This document shows, piece by piece, positions 43,732 to 56,863 of a DNA stretch of 64,000 bases (the first letter of the stretch is position 1; each line of letters opens with the position of its first letter). A program made the translations under genes and the position numbers. This DNA comes from Streptomyces hokutonensis (GTDB lineage: Bacteria > Actinomycetota > Actinomycetes > Streptomycetales > Streptomycetaceae). The notes below the pieces were generated by a model. That model was not told the DNA's origin, did no database searches, and saw nothing but the letters and a program-made list of their open reading frames with translations. The DNA is taken from NCBI RefSeq assembly GCF_000376565.1, contig NZ_BARG01000058.1, positions 1 through 64,000 of the forward strand, read 5' to 3'.

Positions 43732-43776
43732 ACTGAGGGCGGCCACCCCGTACGAAACGGGATGGCCGCCCTCAGT
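43732..43776. terminator. Bidirectional hairpin terminator between the M48 gene and rpoC
   Basis: ACTGAGGGCGGCCA pairs perfectly with TGGCCGCCCTCAGT over 14 bp, with an inner CCCGT/ACGGG stem. It lies between the convergent stop codons at 43713 (+) and 43793 (-). Confidence 0.85.
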
Positions 43777-43792
43777 ACTTCAGAGCCGACTA

Positions 43793-47692
<3,900 letters not shown>

Positions 47693-47786
47693 TATGCGTC
47701 AATCCCTCTCAGGGTTGTAAGTCTTGGGGTCTGATACGGGGGTCCTGGGGCCGGAGACCTGCGCGCGGCAGGTCTCCGGACTCCCG

Positions 47787-50700
47787 TCAGACCTCTTCGA
47801 CGCTGCTCGGCTCGCGCCGGGACAGGTCGATGCCGAGCTCCTCCGCTGCGCGGAAGACATCCTCGTCGGTGTCACGCATCTCGATGGACATACCGTCACT
47901 GGACAGCACCTCCACGTTCAGGCAGAGCGACTGCATCTCCTTGATGAGCACCTTGAAGGACTCGGGGATGCCGGGCTCGGGGATGTTCTCGCCCTTGACG
48001 ATGGCCTCGTAGACCTTCACGCGGCCGGTGACGTCGTCGGACTTGATGGTCAGCAGTTCCTGGAGGGCGTAGGCGGCGCCGTATGCCTCCAGCGCCCACA
48101 CCTCCATCTCGCCGAAGCGCTGACCACCGAACTGCGCCTTACCACCCAGCGGCTGCTGGGTGATCATCGAGTACGGACCGGTCGAACGGGCGTGCAGCTT
48201 GTCGTCGACCAGGTGGTGCAGCTTCAGGATGTACATGTAGCCGATCGAGATCGGCTCCGGGAACGGCTCGCCGGAGCGGCCGTCGAACAGGTTGGCCTTT
48301 CCGGAGGCCTGGACCAGGCGGTCGCCGTCGCGGTTCGGGATCGTGGCCTCGAAGAGACCGGAGATCTCGTCCTCGCGGGCGCCGTCGAAGACCGGGGTCG
48401 CGACGTTGGTGCCCGGGGCGACCTGGTCGGCGCCGATGGCCTGCAGGCGGCGCGCCCACTCGTCGCTGAGCCCGGAGACGTCCCAGCCGCGGCTGGCGAG
48501 CCAGCCGAGGTGGATCTCCAGGACCTGCCCCGGGTTCATTCGGGACGGGACACCCAGCGGGTTGAGGATGATGTCGACCGGAGTCCCGTCCTCGAGGAAC
48601 GGCATGTCCTCGATGGGCAGGATCTTGGAGATGACACCCTTGTTGCCGTGACGGCCGGCCAGCTTGTCACCGTCGGTGATCTTGCGCTTCTGCGCAACAT
48701 ACACCCGGACCAACTGGTTGACGCCGGGCGGCAGTTCGTCGCCCTCCTCGCGGTCGAAGACGCGGACGCCGATGACCTTGCCGATCTCGCCGTGCGGCAC
48801 CTTCAGCGAGGTGTCGCGCACCTCGCGCGCCTTCTCACCGAAGATCGCGCGGAGCAGGCGCTCCTCGGGGGTCAGCTCGGTCTCACCCTTGGGCGTGACC
48901 TTGCCGACGAGGATGTCACCGGCGACGACCTCGGCACCGATCCGGATGATGCCGCGCTCGTCGAGGTCGGCGAGGACCTCCTCGGAGACGTTCGGGATGT
49001 CCCGGGTGATCTCCTCGGGGCCGAGCTTGGTGTCACGGGCGTCGACCTCGTGCTCCTCGATGTGGATCGAGGAGAGGACGTCGTCCTGTACGAGGCGCTG
49101 CGACAGGATGATCGCGTCCTCGTAGTTGTGACCCTCCCAGGGCATGAACGCCACGAGCAGGTTCTTGCCGAGCGCCATCTCGCCGAACTCGGTCGCCGGA
49201 CCGTCGGCCAGCACCTGGTTGGCGACGACGCGGGCGCCCTCGTCCACGACAACCTTCTGGTTGACGGAGGTGCCCTGGTTGGAGCGGGAGAACTTGGCGA
49301 GGCGGTACGTGGTGTACGTGCCGTCGTCGTTGGCGGTGGTGATGTAGTCCGCGGAGACCTCCTGGACCACACCGTCCTTCTCCGACTTCAGGACGTCACC
49401 GGCGTCGACCGCGCAGCGGTACTCCATGCCGGTGCCGACCAGCGGCGCCTCGGACTTGATGAGGGGCACGGCCTGACGCATCATGTTCGCGCCCATGAGG
49501 GCACGGTTGGCGTCGTCGTGCTCCAGGAACGGGATCATCGCGGTCGCGACCGACACCATCTGGCGCGGGGAGACGTCCATGTAGTCGACGTCGTCACCGG
49601 GGACGTAGTCGACCTCGCCGCCGCGGATGCGGACCAGGACGCGGGACTCCTCGAAGCGGAACTCGTCCGTCAGCGGCGCGTTGGCCTGCGCGATGACGAA
49701 TCGGTCCTCTTCGTCGGCCGTCAGGTAGTCGACCTCGTCGGTGACGACACCGTCGGTGACCCGGCGGTACGGCGTCTCGACGAAACCGAACGCGTTGACG
49801 CGGCCGTAGGAGGCGAGCGAGCCGATCAGGCCGATGTTCGGGCCTTCCGGGGTCTCGATCGGGCACATGCGGCCGTAGTGCGAGGGGTGCACGTCACGGA
49901 CCTCGAAGCCGGCCCGCTCACGGGAGAGACCACCCGGGCCAAGGGCCGACAGGCGGCGCTTGTGGGTGAGACCCGACAGCGGGTTGTTCTGGTCCATGAA
50001 CTGCGACAGCTGGCTGGTGCCGAAGAACTCCTTGATGGAGGCGACGACCGGCCGGATGTTGATCAGGGTCTGCGGCGTGATCGCCTCGACGTCCTGGGTC
50101 GTCATCCGCTCGCGGACGACTCGCTCCATACGCGCCAGACCCGTACGGACCTGGTTCTGGATGAGCTCGCCGACGTTGCGCAGACGACGGTTGCCGAAGT
50201 GGTCGATGTCGTCGGTCTCGACGACGATCGTGGTGCCGTTGTCACCGACGGTCTCGGTCTCGCCGGCGTGCAGCTTCACCAGGTACTTGATCGACGAGAT
50301 GATGTCCTCGACGGTCAGCACACCGGCGTCCAGCGGGGCTTCGCCGCCCAGCTTCTTGTTGACCTTGTAGCGGCCGACCTTGGCGAGGTCGTAGCGCTTC
50401 GGGTTGAAGTAGAGGTTCTCCAGAAGCGTCTGCGCGGCCTCGCGGGTCGGGGGCTCGCCCGGACGCAGCTTGCGGTAGATGTCGAGGAGCGCGTCGTCCT
50501 GGCCCTGGGTGTGGTCCTTCTCCAGGGTGGCGCGCATGGACTCGTACTCGCCGAACTCCTCGAGGATCTGCTCGGTCGTCCAACCGAGAGCCTTGAGCAG
50601 GACGGTGACGGACTGCTTGCGCTTGCGGTCGATGCGGACACCGACCATGTCGCGCTTGTCGATCTCCATCTCCAGCCAGGCACCCCGGGAGGGGATCACC

Positions 50701-51272
50701 TTGGCGGAGAAGATGTCCTTGTCGGACGTCTTGTCGATCGAGGAGTCGAAGTAGACGCCCGGCGAACGGACCAGCTGCGACACGACGACACGCTCGGTGC
50801 CGTTGATGACGAAGGTGCCCTTGTTGGTCATGAGCGGGAAGTCGCCCATGAAGACCGTCTGGGACTTGATCTCGCCGGTCTCGTTGTTGGTGAACTCAGC
50901 GGTCACGAAGAGCGGGGCGGCGTACGTGAAGTCGCGCTCCTTGCACTCGTCGATGCTGTTCTTGGGAGGTTCGAAACGGTGGTCGCGGAAGGTCAGCGAC
51001 ATCGACCCGGAGAAGTCCTCGATCGGGGAGATCTCCTCGAAGATCTCCTCCAGACCGGACTTGGTGGGGACGTCCTGACCCGACTCCAGAGCCGCCTCGA
51101 CCCGACTCTGCCAGGCGGTGTTGCCGAGCAGCCAGTCGAAGCTCTCGGTCTGCAACGCGAGCAGGTTGGGAACCTCGAGGGGCTCCTTGATCTTTGCAAA
51201 GGAGATGCGCAGCGGGGCGGTGCTGGCGCCGTTGTTCATATTCGCGGTCGAGGCAGTGCGCGAGGCGGCCAA
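47787..51272 (-). CDS. rpoB: DNA-directed RNA polymerase beta subunit
   Basis: The 1161-residue subunit is read from a TTG (LAASRTASTANMNNGASTAP) preceded by GGAAGGAC, giving the Streptomyces length. The frame is open 20 codons upstream but without similarity. The rifampicin pocket (TSQLSQFMDQNNPLSGLTHK followed by RRLSALGPGGL) is wild type, so no rifampicin resistance is expected. GRHGNKGVISKI and the C-terminal SDDVTGRVKVYEAIVKGENI are intact. Its promoter is recognisable upstream. Confidence 0.98.
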   Translation of the reverse strand: MAASRTASTANMNNGASTAPLRISFAKIKEPLEVPNLLALQTESFDWLLGNTAWQSRVEAALESGQDVPTKSGLEEIFEEISPIEDFSGSMSLTFRDHRFEPPKNSIDECKERDFTYAAPLFVTAEFTNNETGEIKSQTVFMGDFPLMTNKGTFVINGTERVVVSQLVRSPGVYFDSSIDKTSDKDIFSAKVIPSRGAWLEMEIDKRDMVGVRIDRKRKQSVTVLLKALGWTTEQILEEFGEYESMRATLEKDHTQGQDDALLDIYRKLRPGEPPTREAAQTLLENLYFNPKRYDLAKVGRYKVNKKLGGEAPLDAGVLTVEDIISSIKYLVKLHAGETETVGDNGTTIVVETDDIDHFGNRRLRNVGELIQNQVRTGLARMERVVRERMTTQDVEAITPQTLINIRPVVASIKEFFGTSQLSQFMDQNNPLSGLTHKRRLSALGPGGLSRERAGFEVRDVHPSHYGRMCPIETPEGPNIGLIGSLASYGRVNAFGFVETPYRRVTDGVVTDEVDYLTADEEDRFVIAQANAPLTDEFRFEESRVLVRIRGGEVDYVPGDDVDYMDVSPRQMVSVATAMIPFLEHDDANRALMGANMMRQAVPLIKSEAPLVGTGMEYRCAVDAGDVLKSEKDGVVQEVSADYITTANDDGTYTTYRLAKFSRSNQGTSVNQKVVVDEGARVVANQVLADGPATEFGEMALGKNLLVAFMPWEGHNYEDAIILSQRLVQDDVLSSIHIEEHEVDARDTKLGPEEITRDIPNVSEEVLADLDERGIIRIGAEVVAGDILVGKVTPKGETELTPEERLLRAIFGEKAREVRDTSLKVPHGEIGKVIGVRVFDREEGDELPPGVNQLVRVYVAQKRKITDGDKLAGRHGNKGVISKILPIEDMPFLEDGTPVDIILNPLGVPSRMNPGQVLEIHLGWLASRGWDVSGLSDEWARRLQAIGADQVAPGTNVATPVFDGAREDEISGLFEATIPNRDGDRLVQASGKANLFDGRSGEPFPEPISIGYMYILKLHHLVDDKLHARSTGPYSMITQQPLGGKAQFGGQRFGEMEVWALEAYGAAYALQELLTIKSDDVTGRVKVYEAIVKGENIPEPGIPESFKVLIKEMQSLCLNVEVLSSDGMSIEMRDTDEDVFRAAEELGIDLSRREPSSVEEV

Positions 51273-51436
51273 GAGGGGGTCCTTCCGAGGGCTCGGACTC
51301 ACTACGCGCGTACCGGCCCCCCACTCGCGCACAGAGACAGGAGTCCCAGGTCAGGGACGATCCGATCGTCGGTGCTAGAGCGAGGGCATGCCCCTGGTGA
51401 CGGGCAGGGAGCAGCTAACAGGCAGCGCAAAGGGTC

Positions 51437-51465
51437 AGTGTAGCCACTTGGCGCACTGATGTCCA
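51437..51465 (-). promoter_or_regulatory. rpoB promoter
   Basis: On the minus strand TGGACA (51460-51465), 17 bases and TACACT (51437-51442) match a HrdB-type promoter. Transcription would start about 160 bases upstream of the rpoB TTG. This indicates that rpoBC can be transcribed separately from rplJL. The rest of the 549-bp gap 51273-51821 shows only the rplL terminator. Confidence 0.7.
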
Positions 51466-51733
51466 GCCCCGCTTTTTTGAGACCCTCGTCGTGCTCAACA
51501 CCCTCGGCAAGCTCACGTCCTCAACGCGTTGATACTGCCCTCTTCGCCGCCGATCCATGCCTCGGATTCGGATCGTTGTGACGACGCGTCCTGAGAATTG
51601 CGCGCTACGTGCGGTTCGTCAAGGCCTCCATGGCCCACCCCACATGCCACCAGGGTGCTCGGAGGCACGAAGAAGATCACCATACTCCGCGAACCCCTGG
51701 CCGCAAGGCTGCCGCTCACCCGACCCAGGAACG

Positions 51734-51771
51734 CCGAAGAGCGACCACCCAGATGGATGATCGCTCTTCGG
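51734..51771 (-). terminator. Hairpin terminator after rplL
   Basis: CCGAAGAGCGA and its complement TCGCTCTTCGG form an 11-bp stem around 16 bases, about 50 bases after the rplL stop. There is no strong U-tract. With the promoter at 51437 it separates rplJL from rpoBC. Confidence 0.65.
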
Positions 51772-51821
51772 TGCTTAGGCGTTACAAGGTCCTTGAGACC
51801 TCGTCCACGACCTCGCGGGTG

Positions 51822-52202
51822 TTACTTGACCTCGACGGAGGCGCCGGCGGCCTTGAGGGACTCGGCGGCCTTCTCGGCGGCGTCCTTGGCGACCTTCTCG
51901 AGGACGGGCTTCGGAGCGCCGTCCACGAGGTCCTTGGCCTCCTTGAGGCCCAGGGAGGTCAGCTCACGCACGACCTTGATGACCTGGATCTTCTTCTCGC
52001 CGGCGCCGGTGAGGATGACGTCGAACTCGTCCTGCTCCTCAGCGGCCTCGACCGGGGCGCCGGGGGCGGCGGGACCGGCAACGGCGACCGCGGCGGCGGC
52101 GGTGACGTCGAACTTCTCCTCGAACGCCTTCACGAACTCGGAAAGCTGGATGAGGGTCATGGTCTCGAACTCGGCGAGCAGTTCGTCCTGGGTGAGAGCC
52201 AC
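51822..52202 (-). CDS. rplL: 50S ribosomal protein L7/L12
   Basis: L7/L12 (126 aa) forms the flexible stalk that recruits translation factors. It has the N-terminal dimerisation helices (LSEFVKAFEEKFDVTAAAAV), an Ala/Pro/Gly hinge, and the C-terminal domain (EFDVILTGAGEKKIQVIKVV, LGLKEAKDLVDGAPKPV). It follows rplJ by 126 bases. Confidence 0.99.
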   Translation of the reverse strand: MALTQDELLAEFETMTLIQLSEFVKAFEEKFDVTAAAAVAVAGPAAPGAPVEAAEEQDEFDVILTGAGEKKIQVIKVVRELTSLGLKEAKDLVDGAPKPVLEKVAKDAAEKAAESLKAAGASVEVK

Positions 52203-52328
52203 GATGGCTTCCTTCCACTAATTTCGGCTGGTGCCGGTGTGTACATGTCTGGCGGGCGTACGTTCGGCCCGCTACGACCGTTGCCGTGCGGCGCGGAGCC
52301 TCAGGCGGCGGTCATGCTGCGAGCCGAA

Positions 52329-52859
52329 TTACTCGGCACCGCCCTGCTCTTCTTGCTTGGCGCGAAGGGCGTCCACCGTGCGGACGAGCTTCGACGGGAG
52401 CGCCTGGAAGAGCTGCGCAGCCTGAGTCTGCTTGCCCTTGAAGGCACCCGCCAGCTTGGAGAGCAGAACCTCGCGGGACTCGAGGTCCGCGAGCTTCTTG
52501 ATCTCGTCGGCGGACAGCGCCTTGCCGTCAAGGACACCGCCCTTGATGACGAGGTTCGGGTTGTCCTTGGCGAAGTCACGAAGACCCTTCGCCGACTCCA
52601 CCGGGTCACCGGTGATGAAGGCGACCGCCGTCGGACCGTTGAACAGGTCGTCGAGCGTAGAGATCCCGGCCTCGTTGGCCGCAATCTTGGTCAGCGTGTT
52701 CTTCACCACGGCGTACTGGGCGTTCTCACCGAGCGAACGACGCAGCGTCTTGAGCTGCGCCACGGTGAGACCCCGGTACTCGGTCAGCACGGCGGCGTTC
52801 GAGTCGCGGAACTGGTCCGCGAGCTCGGCTACCGCGGCAGCCTTGTCGGGCCTTGCCAT
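52329..52859 (-). CDS. rplJ: 50S ribosomal protein L10
   Basis: L10 (176 aa) anchors L7/L12 dimers to 23S rRNA. It starts MARPDKAAAVAELADQFRDS behind GGAAGGAGG and has YRGLTVAQLKTLRRSL and GPTAVAFITGDPVESAKGLR. The open frame continues upstream through the leader, but that part is the L10 leader RNA and not protein. Confidence 0.98.
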   Translation of the reverse strand: MARPDKAAAVAELADQFRDSNAAVLTEYRGLTVAQLKTLRRSLGENAQYAVVKNTLTKIAANEAGISTLDDLFNGPTAVAFITGDPVESAKGLRDFAKDNPNLVIKGGVLDGKALSADEIKKLADLESREVLLSKLAGAFKGKQTQAAQLFQALPSKLVRTVDALRAKQEEQGGAE

Positions 52860-52915
52860 AGAGCGTCGGCCTCCTTCCGGGTGATGAGGACCGCTCAGAA
52901 GGGGCTGGGACAGAG

Positions 52916-52945
52916 AAAACGCCCCGGCGCAGGCGCACGGGGCGT
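52916..52945 (-). promoter_or_regulatory. L10-leader attenuator hairpin
   Basis: On the minus strand ACGCCCC, a GC-rich inner stem, then GGGGCGT is followed directly by TTTT, an intrinsic terminator in the untranslated leader, 56 bases before the rplJ start. L10 leaders are known autoregulatory RNAs bound by the L10-L12 complex. The leader likely extends to about 53030. I see no gene in 52860-53124. Confidence 0.65.
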
Positions 52946-53124
52946 AGCTCGACCGAAAACAACGTCTCCGGGAGCACATCCAGTTCACCTGCGCGGGTCG
53001 TCCACTGTTCAGCGGATCCTTCGGTCACCACACCCTTTGACAGGCACGGCAACGACCAGCGGTCTTTGGCTTCTCCGGAAGAGTACGGGACCCACACACG
53101 CCCAAGCAAATCCGCCCGTACGGC

Positions 53125-53405
53125 TCAGCCCCGGGCGTCCTTCATCAGCTGGGCGAAGTCGGCGGAGTCATTCGCCGGCGGGACGGCGGCCTCGGCGGCC
53201 GGGTTCTTGTCGGCCCCGGCCGCGCCGGTCCCGTTGGCGGTCAGGTTGCTCCCCAGGCCGCCCAGCTCCTTGGCCGCCGCGAGCGCCATGTCCCGCGAGG
53301 AGTCCGCGGCGAGCTTCGAGCAGCCGACCGCTCTCCCGGCGAGGAGCAGGGCGGCGAGCCCGGCACCGGCGAGTTGGGCGGTCTGGTGAATCCCCTTGGC
53401 CCCAG
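53125..53405 (-). pseudogene. Decayed paralogue of the adjacent lipoprotein gene
   Basis: On the minus strand one frame reads GIHQTAQLAGAGLAALLLAG, a lipobox-like AVGCSKLAADSS, then GLGSNLTANGTG, and ends EAAVPPANDSADFAQLMKDA plus RG. The end parallels EATVPPASDTEDFMTLLKKQ of the lipoprotein at 53421-54362. There is no start codon before the signal segment, and the roughly 200-residue middle domain is missing. It is therefore an internally deleted relic of a tandem duplicate. Confidence 0.65.
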
Positions 53406-53420
53406 GGCGAGTTGGGCGGC

Positions 53421-54362
53421 TCAGGAGCTGGTGCCGGAGCCGGTCGCCGTGTCGGCGCTGCCCGGGGTCACCCCCTGCTTCTTCAGCAGCGTCATGAAGT
53501 CCTCGGTGTCGCTCGCCGGGGGCACCGTGGCCTCGACCTTCACGCCGTAGTCGCTGTAGTAGGCGGTCTGGCTGTACTCGCCCGACGACATCTCGCCCTT
53601 CTCGACCTTCTTGACCAGCAGGTCCTGGGCGTTGATCCAGATGTCGACCCGCTCCGTGGAGACGCCGGCCGAGGTGAGCTGCTTCTTCAGGCCGGCGAGC
53701 TGGCTGGCGGTGAGGTTGGAGTTCTTGGTGGCGAGGTCGGCCACGTTCACCGTGCCCGAGTAGTGCGTGGTCTGCTGGCCGCGGACCGACTCCGTGCCGA
53801 CCTTCTTGACGTCCCCGGAGGCGAGCAGGAGCTTCACCGACTGGTTCGGCGTGGAGTTCTGCATCTGGTCCTTGAGGTACGCGCCGGAGCTGCCGCCGAG
53901 CTTGGCGAGGTCGTCGTACACGTACTTGATCCAGTGCTTGCCGCCGGCCTGCGCGGCGAACTTCTCGCCCATCTTGGCGTAGTAGGCGTCGGGCAGATAG
54001 CGGGCCTCCATCGAGGTGCTGCCCGCCGCGCGCATCGCGTCGGCCATGCTGCCGCCGGTGTAGTTCATCGTGAGGGTGCCGCTGATGCCGTCGCTCCAGC
54101 CGAGGTTGCCCTTGGCGTCCATGGACATCAGGGTGCCCAGGACCGTGGAGGACTCGACCTTGGCGGAGTCGGCCTTGTCGGTGGACTGCTCGGCGCTGCG
54201 CAGGGCCGCTATGGGGCTCACCCGGGTCGTGCCCTTGCCGACCGTCTTGTCGTCCTTGCCCGAGCCCCCGGAGGAGCCCGTGGAACTGCAGGCGGCCACC
54301 GAGACCAGCGCGGTCCCCACCGCGATCGACAGACCCACCCTGCGCACGGTCGTGCTCTTCAT
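53421..54362 (-). CDS. Lipoprotein, LppX/LprG-like
   Basis: The 313-residue product has a lipoprotein signal (MKSTTVRRVGLSIAVGTALV, lipobox VAACSS). The mature part, after a Ser/Gly-rich linker, has an open beta-sheet pattern typical of LppX/LprG-like actinobacterial lipoproteins (GNLGWSDGISGTLTMNYTGG, HYSGTVNVADLATKN, VDIWINAQDLLVKKVE). Members carry lipids or sense envelope state; the role here is unknown. GGGGGACGG precedes the ATG. A decayed paralogue lies just downstream. Confidence 0.8.
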   Translation of the reverse strand: MKSTTVRRVGLSIAVGTALVSVAACSSTGSSGGSGKDDKTVGKGTTRVSPIAALRSAEQSTDKADSAKVESSTVLGTLMSMDAKGNLGWSDGISGTLTMNYTGGSMADAMRAAGSTSMEARYLPDAYYAKMGEKFAAQAGGKHWIKYVYDDLAKLGGSSGAYLKDQMQNSTPNQSVKLLLASGDVKKVGTESVRGQQTTHYSGTVNVADLATKNSNLTASQLAGLKKQLTSAGVSTERVDIWINAQDLLVKKVEKGEMSSGEYSQTAYYSDYGVKVEATVPPASDTEDFMTLLKKQGVTPGSADTATGSGTSS

Positions 54363-54437
54363 CCGTCCCCCACCCCTATGCGATTGCTGTGCCTGCCTCA
54401 AACGCTAGCGCAGGGCACTGACACCCCGTACGAAAGA

Positions 54438-54475
54438 GGACGAGCCCCGCACCTCGAAGGTTGCGGGGCTCGTCC
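54438..54475. terminator. Hairpin terminator after rplA
   Basis: GGACGAGCCCCGC and its exact complement form a 13-bp stem with a 12-base loop, 46 bases after the rplA stop. It can end rplKA transcription; on the plus strand nothing obvious needs it. Confidence 0.8.
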
Positions 54476-54520
54476 AATTCTGACGCGTACGCGACGCGGC
54501 TACCGGGGTGAGCGCGGGGC

Positions 54521-55246
54521 TCAGACGGCGGCCGGGTCCTCCTCGACGAGGAGGTTGCGGGTGCGGTTCGGGTCGACCGGAATGCCGGGGCCGATCGTGG
54601 TGCTGATCGCGGCCTTCTTGATGTAACGACCCTTGGCGGCGGACGGCTTCAGACGGAGGATCTCCTCCAGGGCCGCGCCGTAGTTCTCCACCAGCTGGGT
54701 GTCGTCGAAGGACGACTTGCCGATGATGAAGTGCAGGTTCGAGTGCTTGTCGACGCGGAACTCGATCTTGCCGCCCTTGATCTCGTTGACGGCCTTGGCG
54801 ACGTCCGGGGTCACGGTGCCGGTCTTGGGGTTCGGCATGAGACCACGGGGACCGAGCACGCGGCCGAGGCGGCCGACCTTGCCCATGAGGTCCGGGGTGG
54901 CGACGACGGCGTCGAAGTCCAGCCGGCCCTTCGCCACCTCGTCGATGAGTTCGTCGGAGCCGACGATGTCGGCGCCCGCGGCGGTCGCGGCCTCGGCACG
55001 GTCACCGGTCGCGAAGACCAGGACCCGGGCGGTCTTACCGGTGCCGTGCGGGAGGTTCACGGTGCCACGGACCATCTGGTCGGCCTTGCGCGGGTCGACA
55101 CCCAGACGGAAGGCGACCTCGACGGTGCCGTCGAACTTGGAGGTGGAGGTCTCCTTGGCGAGACGGACGGCCTCGAGCGGGGCGTAGAGCTTGTCCCGGT
55201 CGATCTTCTCGTCCGCAGCGCGGAGAGACTTGCTGCGCTTGCTCAC
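54521..55246 (-). CDS. rplA: 50S ribosomal protein L1
   Basis: L1 (241 aa) forms the mobile stalk that moves E-site tRNA; in E. coli it represses its own operon. It has the N-terminal SKRSKSLRAADEKIDRDKLY, the signature region GVDPRKADQMVRGTVNLPHG, and the middle domain LGRVLGPRGLMPNPKTGTVT. It follows rplK by 78 bases. Confidence 0.99.
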   Translation of the reverse strand: MSKRSKSLRAADEKIDRDKLYAPLEAVRLAKETSTSKFDGTVEVAFRLGVDPRKADQMVRGTVNLPHGTGKTARVLVFATGDRAEAATAAGADIVGSDELIDEVAKGRLDFDAVVATPDLMGKVGRLGRVLGPRGLMPNPKTGTVTPDVAKAVNEIKGGKIEFRVDKHSNLHFIIGKSSFDDTQLVENYGAALEEILRLKPSAAKGRYIKKAAISTTIGPGIPVDPNRTRNLLVEEDPAAV

Positions 55247-55324
55247 TACTGCTCCTGATGTGTTCTGAGGAGTCGTGGTACGGACCGAGCAGGTCCCACC
55301 ACAATCACTTCTGCGGGATGAAGG

Positions 55325-55759
55325 TCAGCCCTCGACCGTGATGCCCATGGAACGGGCGGTGCCGGCGATGATCTTCGACGCGGCGTCCAGGTCGTTGGCG
55401 TTCAGGTCGGGAAGCTTGGTCGTGGCGATCTCGCGGACCTGCGCCTGGGTGATCTTGGCGACCTTGGTCTTGTGCGGCTCGCCCGAGCCCTTCTCGACAC
55501 CCGCGGCCTTGAGGATCATCTTCGCGGCCGGCGGAGTCTTGGTGACGAAGGTGAAGGAGCGGTCCTCGTAGACCGTGATCTCCACCGGGATCACCCAGCC
55601 GCGCTGCGACTCGGTCGCCGCGTTGTAGGCCTTGCAGAACTCCATGATGTTGACGCCGTGCTGACCGAGCGCGGGGCCGACCGGCGGAGCCGGGTTCGCC
55701 GCACCGGCGTTGATCTGGAGCTTGATAAGCCCCGTGACCTTCTTCTTCTTGGGAGGCAT
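55325..55759 (-). CDS. rplK: 50S ribosomal protein L11
   Basis: L11 (144 aa) binds the GTPase-associated centre, the site of thiostrepton action, and is needed for RelA-dependent stringent response. It has the Pro-rich N-terminal domain ([40 protein letters not shown]) and the rRNA-binding C-terminal domain ending [10 protein letters not shown]. No thiostrepton-resistance change is evident at the conserved prolines. Confidence 0.99.
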
Positions 55760-55855
55760 TGCTCTCTCCGGGTCCTAGTGAGAGTTTTCGGCCCCCGTCC
55801 GGTCAATCCGGATGGAGGCATACCGCACAACGATAACGGGTATCCATGCGCGGCC

Positions 55856-55906
55856 AAAAACCGAGCAGGTCAGAGAGGCTTTTGACAGCCCGTCTGACCT
55901 GCTCGG
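55856..55906 (-). terminator. Intrinsic terminator after nusG
   Basis: CCGAGCAGGTCAGA and its exact 14-base complement enclose 18 bases and are followed, on the minus strand, by TTTTT. It begins 22 bases after the nusG stop. It separates secE-nusG from rplKA, which must therefore have a promoter in 55760-55855 that I could not fix with confidence. Confidence 0.9.
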
Positions 55907-55927
55907 AAGACGTACGTCCAGGGAGAA

Positions 55928-56785
55928 CTAGTTCTTCTGGATCTGGTCGAAGGAGAGCTCGACCGGCGTCTCGCGGCCGAAGATCTCGACGAGACCCTTG
56001 ACCTTCTTCGAGTCGGCGTTGATCTCGTTGATGGTCGCCTGCAGCGTGGCGAACGGGCCGTCGGTGACGGTGACCGAGTCGCCGACCTCGAAGTCCAGCA
56101 CCTGGACCTCGACCTTGCGCTGCGGAACCGGCTTGCCCTCGGCCTCGGCGGCCTCACGCGCGGCCTTCTCCTCGGCCTCCGGGGCGAGCATCTTGACGAT
56201 CTCGTCCAGGGTCAGCGGGTACGGGTCGTAGGCGTTGCCCACGAAGCCGGTGACGCCGGGGGTGTTGCGGACGACACCCCAGGACTCGTTCGTCAGGTCC
56301 ATGCGGACCAGGACGTAGCCCGGGAGCTTGTTCTGCTTGATGGTCTTGCGGTCGCCGTTCTTGATCTGGACGACCTCTTCCTGCGGCACCTCGGCCTGGA
56401 AGATGTAGTCCTCGACGTTCAGCGAGACGGCGCGCTGCTCCAGGTTGGTCTTCACGCGGTTCTCGTAGCCGGCGTACGTGTGGATGACGTACCACTCGCC
56501 GGGGAGGGTGCGGAGTTCCTCGCGCAGGGCGACCACCGGGTCGACGGGCTCGGCCGGCTCGGCCTCTTCCTCGTCGTCCTCGGCCGCGGTCTCGTCGTCG
56601 AGGTCCTCGGTCGCTTCCTCGTCCTCGTCCTCGACGTGCAGGGCGGCTTCCTCGGCGGGCTCGCCCGCGTCGGCGTCCGCAGCCTCGACCTCGTCCAGGT
56701 CGTCGTCCGCGCCCTCGACGATGTCGAGTTCGTCTTCCACGGACTCGTCCGGCTCGACGGCCTCGTTCAGCTTCGGGTCAGACAC
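55928..56785 (-). CDS. nusG: Transcription termination/antitermination factor NusG
   Basis: NusG couples RNA polymerase to the ribosome and Rho. The 285-residue protein has a very acidic Glu/Asp-rich N-terminal extension of about 95 residues, typical of Streptomyces. The NGN domain follows (LPGEWYVIHTYAGYENRVKT, LPGYVLVRMDLTNESWGVVR), then the C-terminal KOW domain (FEVGDSVTVTDGPFATLQAT). It follows secE by 78 bases. Confidence 0.98.
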   Translation of the reverse strand: MSDPKLNEAVEPDESVEDELDIVEGADDDLDEVEAADADAGEPAEEAALHVEDEDEEATEDLDDETAAEDDEEEAEPAEPVDPVVALREELRTLPGEWYVIHTYAGYENRVKTNLEQRAVSLNVEDYIFQAEVPQEEVVQIKNGDRKTIKQNKLPGYVLVRMDLTNESWGVVRNTPGVTGFVGNAYDPYPLTLDEIVKMLAPEAEEKAAREAAEAEGKPVPQRKVEVQVLDFEVGDSVTVTDGPFATLQATINEINADSKKVKGLVEIFGRETPVELSFDQIQKN

Positions 56786-56863
56786 GGTGGCTGCTTCTTC
56801 CTGGATACATGGGGGTGGAACACGCGAAAGGGGCGCCGGTCAGGGCGCCCTTCGCTTCCGGCC

